DNA of 64,000 nucleotides, from assembly GCA_003254905.1 (NCBI GenBank), contig QANU01055854.1, forward strand, positions 1 to 64,000, written 5' to 3'. The notes below the pieces were generated by a model that had not been told where the DNA came from, did not search any database, and saw only the letters and a program-made list of their open reading frames with translations. A program made the position numbers and the translations under genes. The DNA comes from Nissolia schottii (taxonomy: Eukaryota; Streptophyta; Magnoliopsida; Fabales; Fabaceae). Shown in pieces: positions 34,701-46,117 of this stretch. Positions within the stretch are counted from its first letter, which is position 1. Each line of letters begins with the position of its first letter.

Positions 34701-36701
34701 AATATCTAGCACCCCCTCCACCGGTGCTCAGTTTTAATCACCACTTGTAAAAATGAAAACTTCATCAGCAATTCAATAATCATTTCATCCAAGAAAATAA
34801 CTTGAATATATAACAATGTTTAGGTTGCTTATGTCCCTTACCACTGTGGCACTGTCACAAAAAGAAAAATGGAAACTGTCATGATATTATCACCCCAAAA
34901 GCCAAATTTAAACTTGTAACATGCAATCATTAACAATCAAACTAAAAAAATAGGTGATAAAGTAGATGTATTTGTTGTTGTTGGGAGTTGATTGACTTTG
35001 GAAACACATCTTCGTTGGTTTCATTTATTACTCTAATTCCCAAATTTCATTCTCAGATGCGCACCCACTATTGTTTTTACACTGTCACAAGAATAATAGT
35101 GGCAACAGAGTAAGGGTATGCAGTGACGACGTTCGGGGGCTGGTGGCATCATGGGTGGTAGTACAGGGGGCAGTGGCACTGGAGGGCGAGGGGTCAACCG
35201 TGATGTAAAGAGCAGTTGAGCATAAAGAAGCAGAAGAAAAGACGGGAGAAGGAGTTAAAATGTAATTCTATCTCTTATTAAGTTTATGTTTAAGCCATAT
35301 AATTGTGATTTTTGCAAGGGCCATTTTATGGTCCAAAAAAGGACAAAGCTCAGGTTAGAACGCTCCATAAAAGAAAATGCAAATCAACTAAAAATAAATC
35401 AAGAAAACATAGTGAATATCCTCGCAAACGTTCAAAAGAAGAAGTAAAAGGTAATTGAAAAAAGGCTTAATTGATTGTCTCGATCACTATTTAAAAAAAA
35501 AAAAGGTTATGCATATGAAATGGAATGATTTAATTAAATGTTTTTTTTAGTATTTTAGAAATTACATTAGTGATAATGAAATTTAAACTTAAAATCTCAT
35601 GCATATTACCTAAATTTTTCACCATTAAGCTAATCCTAGTGTTTTTTTTATTGAATGATTGTGACAAAAAAAATTATTTTGTCAATAATGCATGATAATT
35701 AAACTACAATAAATAGAAAAAAAATGTGGTTTCTCACCTACTTCAAGAAGTAAATATTCTATACTACTTAATTTATCAATTTTTAATAATTTTTTAATTA
35801 AATTCATCGAATTTTGTAATTATTTCATATTCTATATGATTGTAATAAACTTTTTATTAGTCAATCATTAAAAGAATCAACTTATAATAGGTTTAGAAAT
35901 TTGTCGACTATTTAAACTTACAATATTCTCCACAAATATTCTATTAAAAAATATTAATTTTTTACACTAAATCATATAATCCATTAATATATTATATTAA
36001 ATTATAAAATAATAATAAAATTTAATAAAATTAAAAATAAAAATTATAAAAAATAAATAAATTAAGTAATATAAAATATTTATACTTAAGTGAGAAATCA
36101 CCGTAAAAAAAGAGTAGTCCAAATAAACAAAAACGGTCCAAACTGAAATACTAAATAAAAAAAACAACGAAACTTAATAAATCAAATCATACCGAAAATG
36201 TCGTTTAGAAAAAAAAATCATATACAGAAGGGAAAGCGCGCAATGGGGATAAGTTTTTATTTGGCAGAAAACAGATAAAAGCTGAGTTTGCGTGGCGGCC
36301 ATAGGTGAGTGACGGAGGTGCGGCTTAGGGTGGCGATACCCAGCGCGGGTAGCGGTGACGGTGAACGGAGGCAACAATTCTAAGCTAAGGTGAAATGTTT
36401 GTAAATGAGAAAGGATTCACAAGATTTGAACTTGTATGACCTGTTCCTATTTACTGGGATGCCCTTTTTTTTTATTCTTTGTTTTCTTTTATAGATATTC
36501 ATTTATACATTTACGATAGAATATTATGGCTTCGTCTTACCTTGGTGGTTGCTGTAGTTAATCTTCTACACAAAATCATTCTTATAAGATTGTAGTTTTA
36601 TTGATGATGTATTTGTTATTTGTGCCTAATCTTCCTGTTGTATAAAACCAAATTTCATATTTTGTTTTGATCTTAGTAGTTCTAATTAAGCCAATTATTG
36701 T
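34701..36701. other. AT-rich intergenic sequence, no gene seen
   Basis: Strongly AT-rich, with a GC-richer patch at 35090-35230 and another at 36225-36380. Neither contains a convincing coding frame. The second patch might be part of a distal leader or promoter of the PGP phosphatase gene, but no splice link was found. Confidence 0.45.
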
Positions 36702-36761
36702 TATATATAAATAGCGATGGTTGAAGCATACACCTGCAGCAACATGTGGACATTGTATTAG
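36702..36761 (+). promoter_or_regulatory. TATA box and short upstream ORF before the PGP phosphatase gene
   Basis: TATATATAAATAG starts at 36702. An ATG at 36717 opens a 14-codon frame ending in TAG at 36759-36761. An in-frame ATG at 36744 would give a five-codon version. If transcription starts the usual about 30 bases after the TATA box, only the shorter uORF would be in the leader. The main start is at 36785. Confidence 0.4.
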
Positions 36762-36784
36762 TTGGGCAAGAAAAATTTATAAAA

Positions 36785-39700
36785 ATGCTGTCATCTACTA
36801 CTGCTGCTGCTCAGCTTCCAAGTTGCTCGTACCTCTTTCCTAGCCATCATCATGCCCGGCGAATGAGAAAACTCACCACTCTATCACTTGCCAATGCAGA
36901 TAGCCAAATCCCCATCAGAAACTTATACGGCCTAAGTCTTCTTCGGACCCACAATAGCAGCAAAGGGCAAGAAAGCTATAGCAGGACTAGATACAATTCC
37001 AACTCAATTCAGAACCACAAACACCCATTCTTTCTGCAGTTCCTTCTCGTTGATGCAAAAGACTCCAATAATCAAAATTCAAAAACCAGAAAGGACAACC
37101 AAATTGAACTAGACAAACAAAGAGATTTCAAGGAAAAGAACGAAGCCAGGGTACTTTTCACAAACATGTGGTGGGTAGATGTGAAAGCAGCTTTTGGCCA
37201 AAGAATCAACTTGGAGGGCATTCTATGTTCAACCATGGTGATCTTAAAAGACCCGAAATTGGCACTGCCTCATATTGCTGTTCCTGATATAAGGTACATT
37301 GATTGGGCGAAACTTCGTAGAAAAGGATTTAAGGGTGTTGTCTTTGACAAGGATAATACTATTACAGCACCTTACTCTTTGACGCTATGGCCTCCTCTTG
37401 AGTCTTCATTGGAACGTTGCAAATTGGAGTTTGGCCCTGATATTGCTGTATTTAGCAACTCTGCTGGTAAACATTGCATGGAGAATATTGAAATTGTTTT
37501 GAATTGTATGTTTGTAATTGTTCTTCACACAGTCACAAAAGGTGTTCATTGTGGTTTTATTGGTGTTGTGAATCAGGACTTCATGAGTATGACCATGATG
37601 GTTCTAAAGCTAGAATGCTTGAGGGTGCCATTGGAATTAAAGTCATTAGACACAGTGAGTGTGTTGCCTTCTAGTTTAGAGATTTAAGCTTGTAATGCTT
37701 CATTTATCTTGAAAACACATGTTATTCTCTGCTCAGTGTTAAATGCTTGGACTGCAATATTCCTTAGGGAGAAATGACACTGGTATTGATGTTGATACAT
37801 GTGTATGTATGCTGTAGGGGTGAAGAAGCCAGCTGGAACAGCTGAAGAAATTGAAAAGCACTTTGGCTGTGAATCTTCACAACTAATCATGGTTGATAAT
37901 AATTTTATATTTGTTTTTCTATTAGCTACTTCTTTTGCAGTTTGATATGGTTATGTTACACCATAAGCATTATGTGGCAGGTGGGTGATCGGCCTTTCAC
38001 TGACATTGTTTATGGCAATCGAAATGGCTTTCTTACTATTTTGACAGAGCCCTTGAGTCTTACTGAGGAGCCATTTATTGTTAAGCAGGTTTGTTTTCCA
38101 TTTTTTATTTTCCCTTGGTTGATAGAAATATTTGATGTGATTTCTTTCTTCAATAATAGAAGAAATATGTTTAGTAGAAGAGAATGAGGAATTCTTTGTT
38201 GGAAAGATCTTATAAAAAATTGTAAGCATAAAGCTCTCACACCTCGTGAAGAGACATCTAAAGGAACTCTAGTGAAGATGTGAACAGCAGATTTCCACAA
38301 CAAGTGTGGAAATATTATCTTGTTCCTAAGCACTTGAGCTTGAAACTATCCTAAAATTTTCTTGCATGAGTTGACTCAACTGACTTAGTTTCTCACATGA
38401 ATTAATTGAGTTGTTGAAATGTTGAACAGAAAAGCAAAGCCTTTTCCCCACTAGGCGAGGTTAATTTTAACGATTAAACGATGCCATTATGTCCTATTGT
38501 GAACCGTATTTATAGACAAGCCATTTAAATCAAAGTTCTTAAAAAGTTTTGTTTATAGGTTTTTCCCCCGTTGGTTTACTCTTCTTACTATGGCTTATGC
38601 AGATTTTTTCCTCACATGACCAAACTACTTTAAGGCGATATTCTATCATATTTTCACAATAGGATGTGTTAACTTCCTTAATTTCAGACGTTTCTATAAT
38701 TTCTTGCCAATGCTTGTCATGTCATGTTAGAACTGAGAATGAAGAGAAGTTGAGAGAAAGTGCAAGAAAATGATAGGAAAGGCTAGAGAAAATGATAAGA
38801 AAATTAATGTAATGGCCCTGTTCTTGGTTTTAGAGTTCTTGTAATTTACATACTAGTGTGCATTTAGAATGAATCCCTAAGGTTGTGTCATGTACACTTC
38901 CTTATTAAGAAAGCCATTAAGAAAGACATCATCGACATCCAATTGTTGAATAGGCCATTTGATAAGAACCTAGGGAGTTCCACATCACAGAAGTCAACTA
39001 TTGTATTTGGAGAGCCCATGGCCTTATTTACCCCACACCAGAATGGATCCTTACATTGATGTGAGACTCTCTTACCTTGCAATTGGATCCTTACATTCCA
39101 CATCGCTGGGCAGCCGCAGTGCCCACATGGGCTGGGTGTGCACTAGCCCCTTTAGACTAGTCCCCGACAAACACTGCAATGCCAACGTCATCACACGCAC
39201 CGCTAGATTGTAGCTGAGAGACATGGTGAAAGGCTCTTATACTAATTGATAAGAACCTTAGGAGAACCATGTTAGCAGGCCTTCAAATATCAAAGTTATC
39301 TGAGGAGGAATAAAAGGTATATTGGCAAAGTTATATTTTATTATCTATAACAATTAATAAAGAGGACTCCCTAAAAAGTTAACTATTGGTGTCCAATGTT
39401 ATATACCCTTTTAGTTTATAGCTACTCACATGAATAACAACAACAACAATAATAATAATATCTACTTTTGAAGAAGAATAAATAACTACCAATTAAAAAA
39501 TAATAATTAATTGTTTGGCAGTTTTACTCTTTTGAAAATTTCTTTTTCAAACAATTATTAACAATTTCAAACAAATTTTCAATCTTTTTTTTTCTAGTTA
39601 TATCTATATTCAATACTTGATAGTCACGAATTGCCTGTCAAGGCCGTTAGTGTTTTATTGAGTAAAGTTTTCCCCTCAAAAAAAAAAAAAAAAACTGAGT

Positions 39701-42700
39701 AGAAGTTATGTCTGAAGTTTGTGTTTTAATAACTGAACTACTGTTATTTTCTAATATTTGAATGTAAGTATAGTTGCATCATAATAACTGCAAAGTAACG
39801 GATAGAAGTCATAATAGTGGAGCATAAGAATGGAGATATGTGAGATAATATTAGAGACTAAAGTGTTATTTGAAAATGACTTGCATGTATTACTTCAGCA
39901 GTAGAATATTTATATGCACTCACTAGTGACTACATTGATTATCTATATGGAAGTGTTGTTAATATCCTATGGCGTCTCATTGCGGCGAGCCAAAAATAGG
40001 CCATAAAAATATGGCGGATGGCGTTGCGGATTATGGCGGAAGCGGCTGAAAATATACACAAATATACTAAAATCTACTAATATATATCAAGAAAAATGAA
40101 ACAAAAAACATATTCTAGGAAATAAAATTCATCACAAGATATAAAATTCATCAATCATAGTTAAGAATATTTTCTGGCTAGCCACCTGCCGCCCGTTGCC
40201 ACCGCCATCGCTGTCTTCCATCGCCACCACTACTGTCGTCTGCCATTGGAAATTTGGCGACAACAACCACCAGACTCACCTCCTTCTCGTCGGTCCAACC
40301 ACGTCAACCGTGCCTTGTTTCAGCCATTCAAGTGCTCAAATGCCCATCACAGACCCCTACTCCTTCGTCATTACCATCGCGCATGGCAGTGTGTTTTGCC
40401 TCCTTTTCGGCTACCACTTTCAATTTTTTGGTCGTCGGCGTCGTCTTAGTCTAGATCTAAAGAGTCTAAGTGCAGATCTAAAGGATCTGAGTCCAGATCT
40501 AAAGTCTAAGTACTGACCGCCATGGCAGAAATGCCATGTCAGCAATGCCAGACACTCTGTATGGCGTCAGACTCAGATTCCGCCATGCTATTCTGGCATG
40601 ACACTGCCATGGCGGCTTTTTAACAACACTGCTATACGGTAATATAAGGGGAATACCAAGAAATAACTTCCTTTAGGGTTTAGATACCAGTTTTACCCTT
40701 TAAAATAATTAATTTTAAAATAATTTTTGGGCTAAAGATGTAAACGCGCATGGCCACTACTCCGCCATCAACCTACCTTTGTTAATTGCTCCCACTACCA
40801 ATTTTCACTGAAAATAACTATTCACATAAACCATTTGCTTGGCACGCACGAAGTGTCTCTCAAGCTCCCACTAGTTATACATCAATGGGAATGTCTATTC
40901 CTATGAGTGGTTCAAGCATTGTTAGTAGGGAAGGATGGTCTTCACTGCCTACCTTGATGGCCTAAAGCTAAAGGGGTCGTTAGTGATGGCTGTATGCGTT
41001 ATTGTTCTGTGGAACCAGATATGTGTAGGATGGGAGAAGGATTATGTAGGAGTTTAGTTTGGTCTGTATGCTGTATGCGTGTTGAATGAACCTGTGAGTT
41101 GGGGAAAGGTTAATGAGGTTTAAGTAATATAGCGGGGGCAACAGAGTATGAATTCTGTTTTGTGGAATAATAAGTGAACCTTTTGACTCTGTCATGTTGT
41201 TCTGGTTTGAAGACAGAGTGAAGTAGTTGGAAGGATGACACTGGGATCTCAATAGTCCGTTTTCTGACTCAAGTGAGCTTGTTTCGGAGGTTATTGGGTG
41301 TCCTAAGAGTGTCCCGGTTAGTGGGAATTAATGAAAACTAATGGGTTGTTGCTGTGGATTGAAGAGGATCATATTGTGCATAATGCACAAGGAAGAGATC
41401 TGTTAGGGATCAGGGTCCTGGATCTATGTGTGTATGGAGTATTCTCTCGGAGCTTGTTATTGGTGATATTGCATGAGTTATGGAAAGGCAACATGGATAT
41501 GCAAGAACTACAAGGACGGATGGAGATGCTGTTAAGTGGTAGCGTGGACAGTGGAAAGATTGAAGAGCTGCAGGGATAAGTTTTATTGTTCACAGGTTAT
41601 AGGGAGTTTTAGTTGAATCATGGTTCCAATTTAACTCATTTTGATATGGATTGTTTATGTAGCTACTGCATATTGTAATTGTTGGCCTTAAATTGGGCGG
41701 TTTGATACTCTTCCCCCCCCCCCCTCCAAAAGCAAGGGTTTCTCCCATTAGATTTTCTTTGGGGTCTTTAGTGAGACATTCCCAACCTTCAAATTTTAAG
41801 GTGGCTTGAGGGTTTCTGTAATGGTGCCCCTTCCAAGTGGATTTTGGAGAAATAAAATTGGCGACATGAATTATCGGAAAAGAAAAAAATAATCTATTTC
41901 CTATGTACATGCATTCTTCAGATACATTAAATACCTTTCATATTTCCAACATATACCATTCATATGTCGAACACTCCCCTTCAAGCTGGACCATCTGAGT
42001 CATATGCTCCAAGCTTGCAGCAAATATACTGAAGTTGAGGTTCCCTGAGATTTTGTAAAGATGTTTGCTCATTGTTCATTTGAACTTGGTGACTCAATGA
42101 TCCCTTCCTTTGATAGAACTTTTTCTCTAACAAAATGACAATTAAGTTCAATATGTTTGGTTCTTTTGCGAAACACTGGATTATAAGCTATATGAAGAGC
42201 TACCTGATTATTACAGCATAGTTTCATTTCTTTAAATTATACAAATTTCAATTCTTGAAGGAGTTGTTTGATCCGTGAGTTCACATGTCACTGTAGCCAT
42301 AGCCCTATATTCAACTTCTGCACTAGAACTAGCCACACCATTTTGTTTTCTTACTTTTCCAAGAGACAATATTTCCACCAAGGAAATAATATCTTGAAGT
42401 AGACCGTCTATCAACAGGGGAACCTGCCCAAGTTGGGGGAGGAAAGGTTCATGGAGAGTGAGAGTGAAGTTTTGGGCATGTCTCATAGCTTTGATACAAT
42501 TGGAACCAAAGGTTGAAACCTCCGTAAACATGTTTCTGGGTTGGCTTTGTGTGTCAGATTGGAGTGACAGGTCCTTGGTCAAACCTTATGCAATTTATTT
42601 TTTGAAGATTGATGAACATGGGGTGTTTGATCATTATAGATCCATTTGAAGAGAAAATCGGAACATCACTTCTTTTCTTTTTCTATTAATACATGCTAGA

Positions 42701-43005
42701 AAATTCCAGTGCATACCTGCTAAATCTTTATACATTGTATACACATACGAATTTAAAGTTATAGCATCTGTGGATTTGGCAATTACCACGGAGATGTCTA
42801 ACCATTCACCCGAATATATTTGTTCGTTTCTTACAGGTGTGTGTAGTTTCATTAATTCTCACCTGTGTTCTAATGCTTGTGATGATAGGTGAGGAAGCTA
42901 GAGACTTCATTTGTAACTTATTGGTCAAGAAGAGGGTTGAAGCCACTTGTTCAGAAGTTATTGCCGGATCCCATGCCCTGTGTCAAAGAGCCACCACTTC
43001 CTTGA
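36785..43005 (+). CDS. PGPP1: Phosphatidylglycerophosphate phosphatase (HAD family, GEP4-like), 352 aa, 5 exons
   Basis: Exons 36785-37466, 37577-37654, 37818-37891, 37981-38088 and 42889-43005 join in phase. HAD motif I is DKDNT (residues 188-192), motif II FSNS (about 223-226), the motif III Lys lies in RVKKPAG (about 254-260), and motif IV is GDRPFTD (280-286). This is the GEP4/PGP phosphatase layout, which turns phosphatidylglycerophosphate into phosphatidylglycerol; the plant enzyme (AtPGPP1, about 343 aa) serves plastid membranes. The first about 60 residues are Ser/Thr/Ala/Arg-rich and acid-poor, fitting a plastid transit peptide. The ATG at 36785 was chosen because upstream in-frame codons are GTG, not ATG. 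Intron 4 is 4.8 kb and holds transposon fossils. The last exon encodes a VRKLE...LKP tail typical of the family. The donor of intron 3 (GTTGAT) is weak. Confidence 0.93.
39951..40631. mobile_element. hAT-like element, AGTGTTGTTAA family (681 bp)
   Basis: Ends AAGTGTTGTTAA and, inverted, CAGTGTTGTTAA. It is flanked by CTATATGG (39943-39950) and CTATACGG (40632-40639), an 8-bp duplication with one difference. The subterminal zones are rich in ATGGCGG units and their inverses. No transposase; the open frames inside are Ser/Thr-rich and lack domains. Confidence 0.78.
41960..42600 (-). mobile_element. Ty1/Copia fossil: RNase H end of pol
   Basis: The minus strand shows the Copia RNase H signature region (KQNGVASSSAEVEYRAMA), then NNQVALHIAYNP and KRTKHIEL, and a purine-rich tract followed by TGTTCGACAT as a likely LTR start near 41969. 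The rest of the element is not recognised nearby. It is broken, with several breaks, and is a different copy from the one at 31.9-34.7 kb. Confidence 0.82.
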
Positions 43006-43322
43006 TCCTCTTTCATGCCATCAGAATGTCGTGTAGTGCATACTGCTAGTCCATATTTTGTTAGGTTCTTTAACTTTTATTTTTGCCAAACGGAAAATGC
43101 TATCCATCCTCACCTGGCTTTTGTTTATAAGCTCTCCCGCTAGTAGTTCGGTATACCCTCAGGAGGGGTGTTCGAAAAACCATTTTGAGATGAACTGAAT
43201 TGAAACCAAACTAGATTGGAAAAAAAAAAAAAAACAGCTTAGTATGCTGAATTGGTTTTCCTAAAACAAAAATTAAACCATTTATAAAATGTGGATATGT
43301 TCACTAGTTATATCCAAAATTG

Positions 43323-43879
43323 GAGTTTTTTTTTTAACTATGATACCCCTGTTACCAAAACATGTTATCAAAATACCATTGTTTTCAAAACATATTATCA
43401 AAACATATAATAAAAACACAAAAATCATAAAATGTGTTTTTATTATATGCGATTTTATATAATTGGATATATTATTTTACGATTTTCCTTTTAAAATTTC
43501 GAATTCATAGACGATTTATTGTTTAAGTTGGTTATCTCTTTGGTATTTTAGCGTGTAGTGAAATTTTTACAGAAGAAAAGTGAAATTTAGCAAATGAGGG
43601 AAGGAGATGCGAAATGGGATCTCACTAACAATGGCAAACTAGTTGGCGATTTTAATAGCAAGTTGCCATTACATTTGGCATTTTAAAGTCAAAATCACCA
43701 AAGACATTGGCGAGTTCCTACCAAAGTCGCCAAGCGATTTGGTGAGTCTTACGTGGCTCTGCCACGCAGACTCACCCGTCACACTATCTGAAATAGATGT
43801 CCTGTAAAATATTTTGGAACAGTGGTATTTTAATAATATATTTTGGTAACAGGACAACTATAGTAAAAAAATAAAACTC
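43323..43879. mobile_element. MULE-like non-autonomous element (557 bp)
   Basis: Inverted arms of about 70 bases: GAGTTTTTTTTTTAACTATG and, from the other end, GAGTTTTATTTTTTTACTAT, both continuing through CTGTTACCAAAA and AAAATACCA. It is flanked by 9-bp CCAAAATTG (43314-43322) and CCAAAAATG (43880-43888), one difference, the length typical of Mutator insertions. The interior has repeated TTGGCGA units. It lies 320 bases after the PGP phosphatase stop. Confidence 0.75.
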
Positions 43880-44379
43880 CCAAAAATGCTATCATATATT
43901 TGGTGCGGAGCATGGTGGCTAGTGTAAGCATGTGGAATTTCAAAGCACATTGATGCTTGTTTTTATGACGTGCGTTTTTTGTAAGAGTCCTTAAACTTTT
44001 TGACTGTATAAGTTGTTTTCAAAGTTATAATAGGATTACTTTATAAAAAATAAATGTCAAACATATTTTTTAATAAGTAAAAGTTATAAGAGTAGTATTT
44101 AGTAAATATATTATAAATTTATTTTTATGTAAAGTGATTATAATAATAAACATAATTATTAAATTTAGGAATAATGAATATTAAAATTTAGTTTATATTG
44201 TTTTAACTTTTAGACAGCATAAGTTAGTTTTAAAAAACCTATTAATGGAAGGTGTTTTAGTTTATTAAATACAAAAAATTAGCTTATGGTGTTTAAGAGT
44301 AGAGCACCTTTTAAAAATGATTTACAAAGTTTAGCCTAAATGTATATATAAATGGTATTTAAATGTTTCTCAAGCCCTC

Positions 44380-45645
44380 AATCACACTTGTCCTTGACTT
44401 CCTGGTCGTGTAGCCCTCTTGGGTATGCCAAGATTATCACAAATGCGAGTGTTGTAGAGGATATTAGGAGAGGTGGGTGTGGCTATATCCTTTGTAACTT
44501 GAGTGGCTCGTGGCTAACGGGATTCATGATGAATAGTACAACTCATACTCACCTGGTACGTTGTATTCTTGGGTATTGGTACGGGTATGCAGTATATAGT
44601 TCGCTACCTTGTCAAATATATGGTACATGGAAGGGGGTATACATAGGCGATACGCTATTTCGGTTCATAGTTCGCTTTAATATATACGCTCTTATTATAT
44701 TTTACAAAATAATAAATAAATTATAAAAGAAATCTAAACATTGTAAAGATTAAAAAAAATGTATAAAAAAACCTTTAACACCAAAAGATTTAAAAAAAAA
44801 GTCTTAAAAAGTCTTATCTCATGACCCAACACTAGTTCATTTAGGATTAGATTTTATAAAATTTAAAAGTAAAATTTAAAAAACTTCAAACCCAGCTCAC
44901 GTCTCTCTCTTCCAACTCACTCGTTTCTTATGCCTTACACGATTGCTCATTAAATCTGACTGGAGAACGCAAGGTTATGTTGTCGATAGTCATCTTCAAT
45001 AGTCATTGTCAATGGAGATTTGTGGGTGGCTATGCCATTGAAAGTGCTGCGGGTGGTGTCATGCGCGAAGATGACATCCAAAAGGCGGTGACGACTCAAC
45101 AACAATTCAAAGAGCGGTCCATAACCCCAAAAGTCATCAATTTTTTGCAAAATTCCGGTGCGCTGGTTTAGAGTTTTTAATAGTGAATTTTGAGATAATT
45201 AGTACACTAAAGAACTGCAAACCGGTTCGCAAGAACTAGTTCGCGCTAGGGTATGATGAAGTATGTGTACAACTTTGGAGTTTGACTTGCTGGAGTTGAT
45301 TGCAATTCGTGAGGGGCTGAGCTTTGCTTGGCGGAAAGGTGGAGAAGGGTGGTCCTTTGTGAATCTGATTGCGAGCAAGCCATGGGGTTCGCCCACGCTT
45401 CATCTCCTCGATCCCGTGTTAGATAGTGTTGTGCTTGCCGTGAAGTCGCTGCTGCATCGCGACTAGGATGTTCAACTTTGTCATGTTCTTCGACCTGCCA
45501 ATAAATATGCACATGTGTAAGCAAAGATGGGGTCCCGGGGCACCCATGCGTTCTTGGAGTATGATTGTCCACCTGCATGAGGATACCATGACTTAGTTTA
45601 TGTTGTACTTTTTTCTTTCTTTATCTTACCTTATCAAAAAGGAAA
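44380..45645 (+). mobile_element. L1-type LINE 3' end (RNase H region), split by a DNA transposon
   Basis: 44400-44535 reads YAKIITNASV...RRGGCGYI..LSGSWLTGF, the first half of a plant L1 RNase H domain. 45270-45480 reads LIAIREGLSFAWRKG then VVLAVKSLLHRDWDVQ, the second half. Removing the inserted element at 44544-45266 plus one duplicate brings the two halves together in the same frame. The 3' end is T-rich with ATCAAAAAGG at about 45636. Upstream ORF2 is missing. Confidence 0.78.
44544..45266. mobile_element. hAT-like element, CATAxTCACC family, copy A (723 bp)
   Basis: Begins CATACTCACC and ends with the inverse ...AAGTATG(T). Flanked by perfect 8-bp GTACAACT (44536-44543 and 45267-45274). 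Its left subterminal block (GGGTATGCAGTATATAGTTCG) and TATGGTACA block reappear inverted in the element at 61539-62116. No transposase ORF. Confidence 0.8.
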
Positions 45646-46117
45646 TTGGTAAACTTTTTTAATCTTCTTTTTGGGCCCTTATGCACTCATTGGGGAATGC
45701 CTAATCCACATGGGCTAACCGACGAGAAACAAAAGCTACGGAAGCCATAATTTGGATTTTTTACACTGGTTTGAAACCGGTTAACTTAATTTTTGAATCG
45801 GTATAAACTGGGTCATCATATGCTGAACTAGATCTTAAATGGTATGGTTCGGTTTTTGAACCAAAAAAACTAGTTTATGTGCAATTTGGTTTGGTTCTTA
45901 TTGTAAACCAGACCTTGCCCACCGTGTTCAAGATATTCTCTTATCCGCACTCTCTTGTCAAGCATTAAATGGCTGCCACAAACTCTAGTCCGTGTCCCAT
46001 AAAAGTGATCCCAACAACTTCGGTGTGTGTCTATGCAGGACCACCAAGCTAAACCCATAGAAGCAAACGACTAGTTTTCAGTCACGGAGGTATCAATTTG
46101 TCAAATTTTTGGCACAA

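Larger units (their letters stand above)
38089..42888 (+). other. Intron 4 of the PGP phosphatase gene, 4.8 kb
   Basis: Donor GTTTGT at 38089, acceptor ATGATAG ending at 42888. It contains a GC-richer block at about 38920-39260 bordered by TTGATAAGAACCT(A/T) repeats (possible non-autonomous LTR remnant), the hAT-like element at 39951-40631, a C-run at about 41715-41724, and the end of a Copia fossil at 41960-42600. 40980-41590 shows open but unrecognised frames. Confidence 0.7.
43006..46117. other. Intergenic region between the PGP phosphatase and FHA genes
   Basis: Holds the MULE-like element and the split LINE listed separately. 43880-44370 is AT-rich with a MITE-like character but no resolved ends. 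45770-45910 has GGTTCGG/CCGGTT-type inverted sequence. No host gene is seen. Confidence 0.55.

Noticed and set aside
40196-40516. Three overlapping open frames of 66-106 codons
   Set aside because: They lie inside the hAT-like element at 39951-40631 and are low-complexity.
45770-45910. GGTTCGG/CCGGTT inverted sequence resembling a MITE
   Set aside because: No definite ends or duplication could be read.
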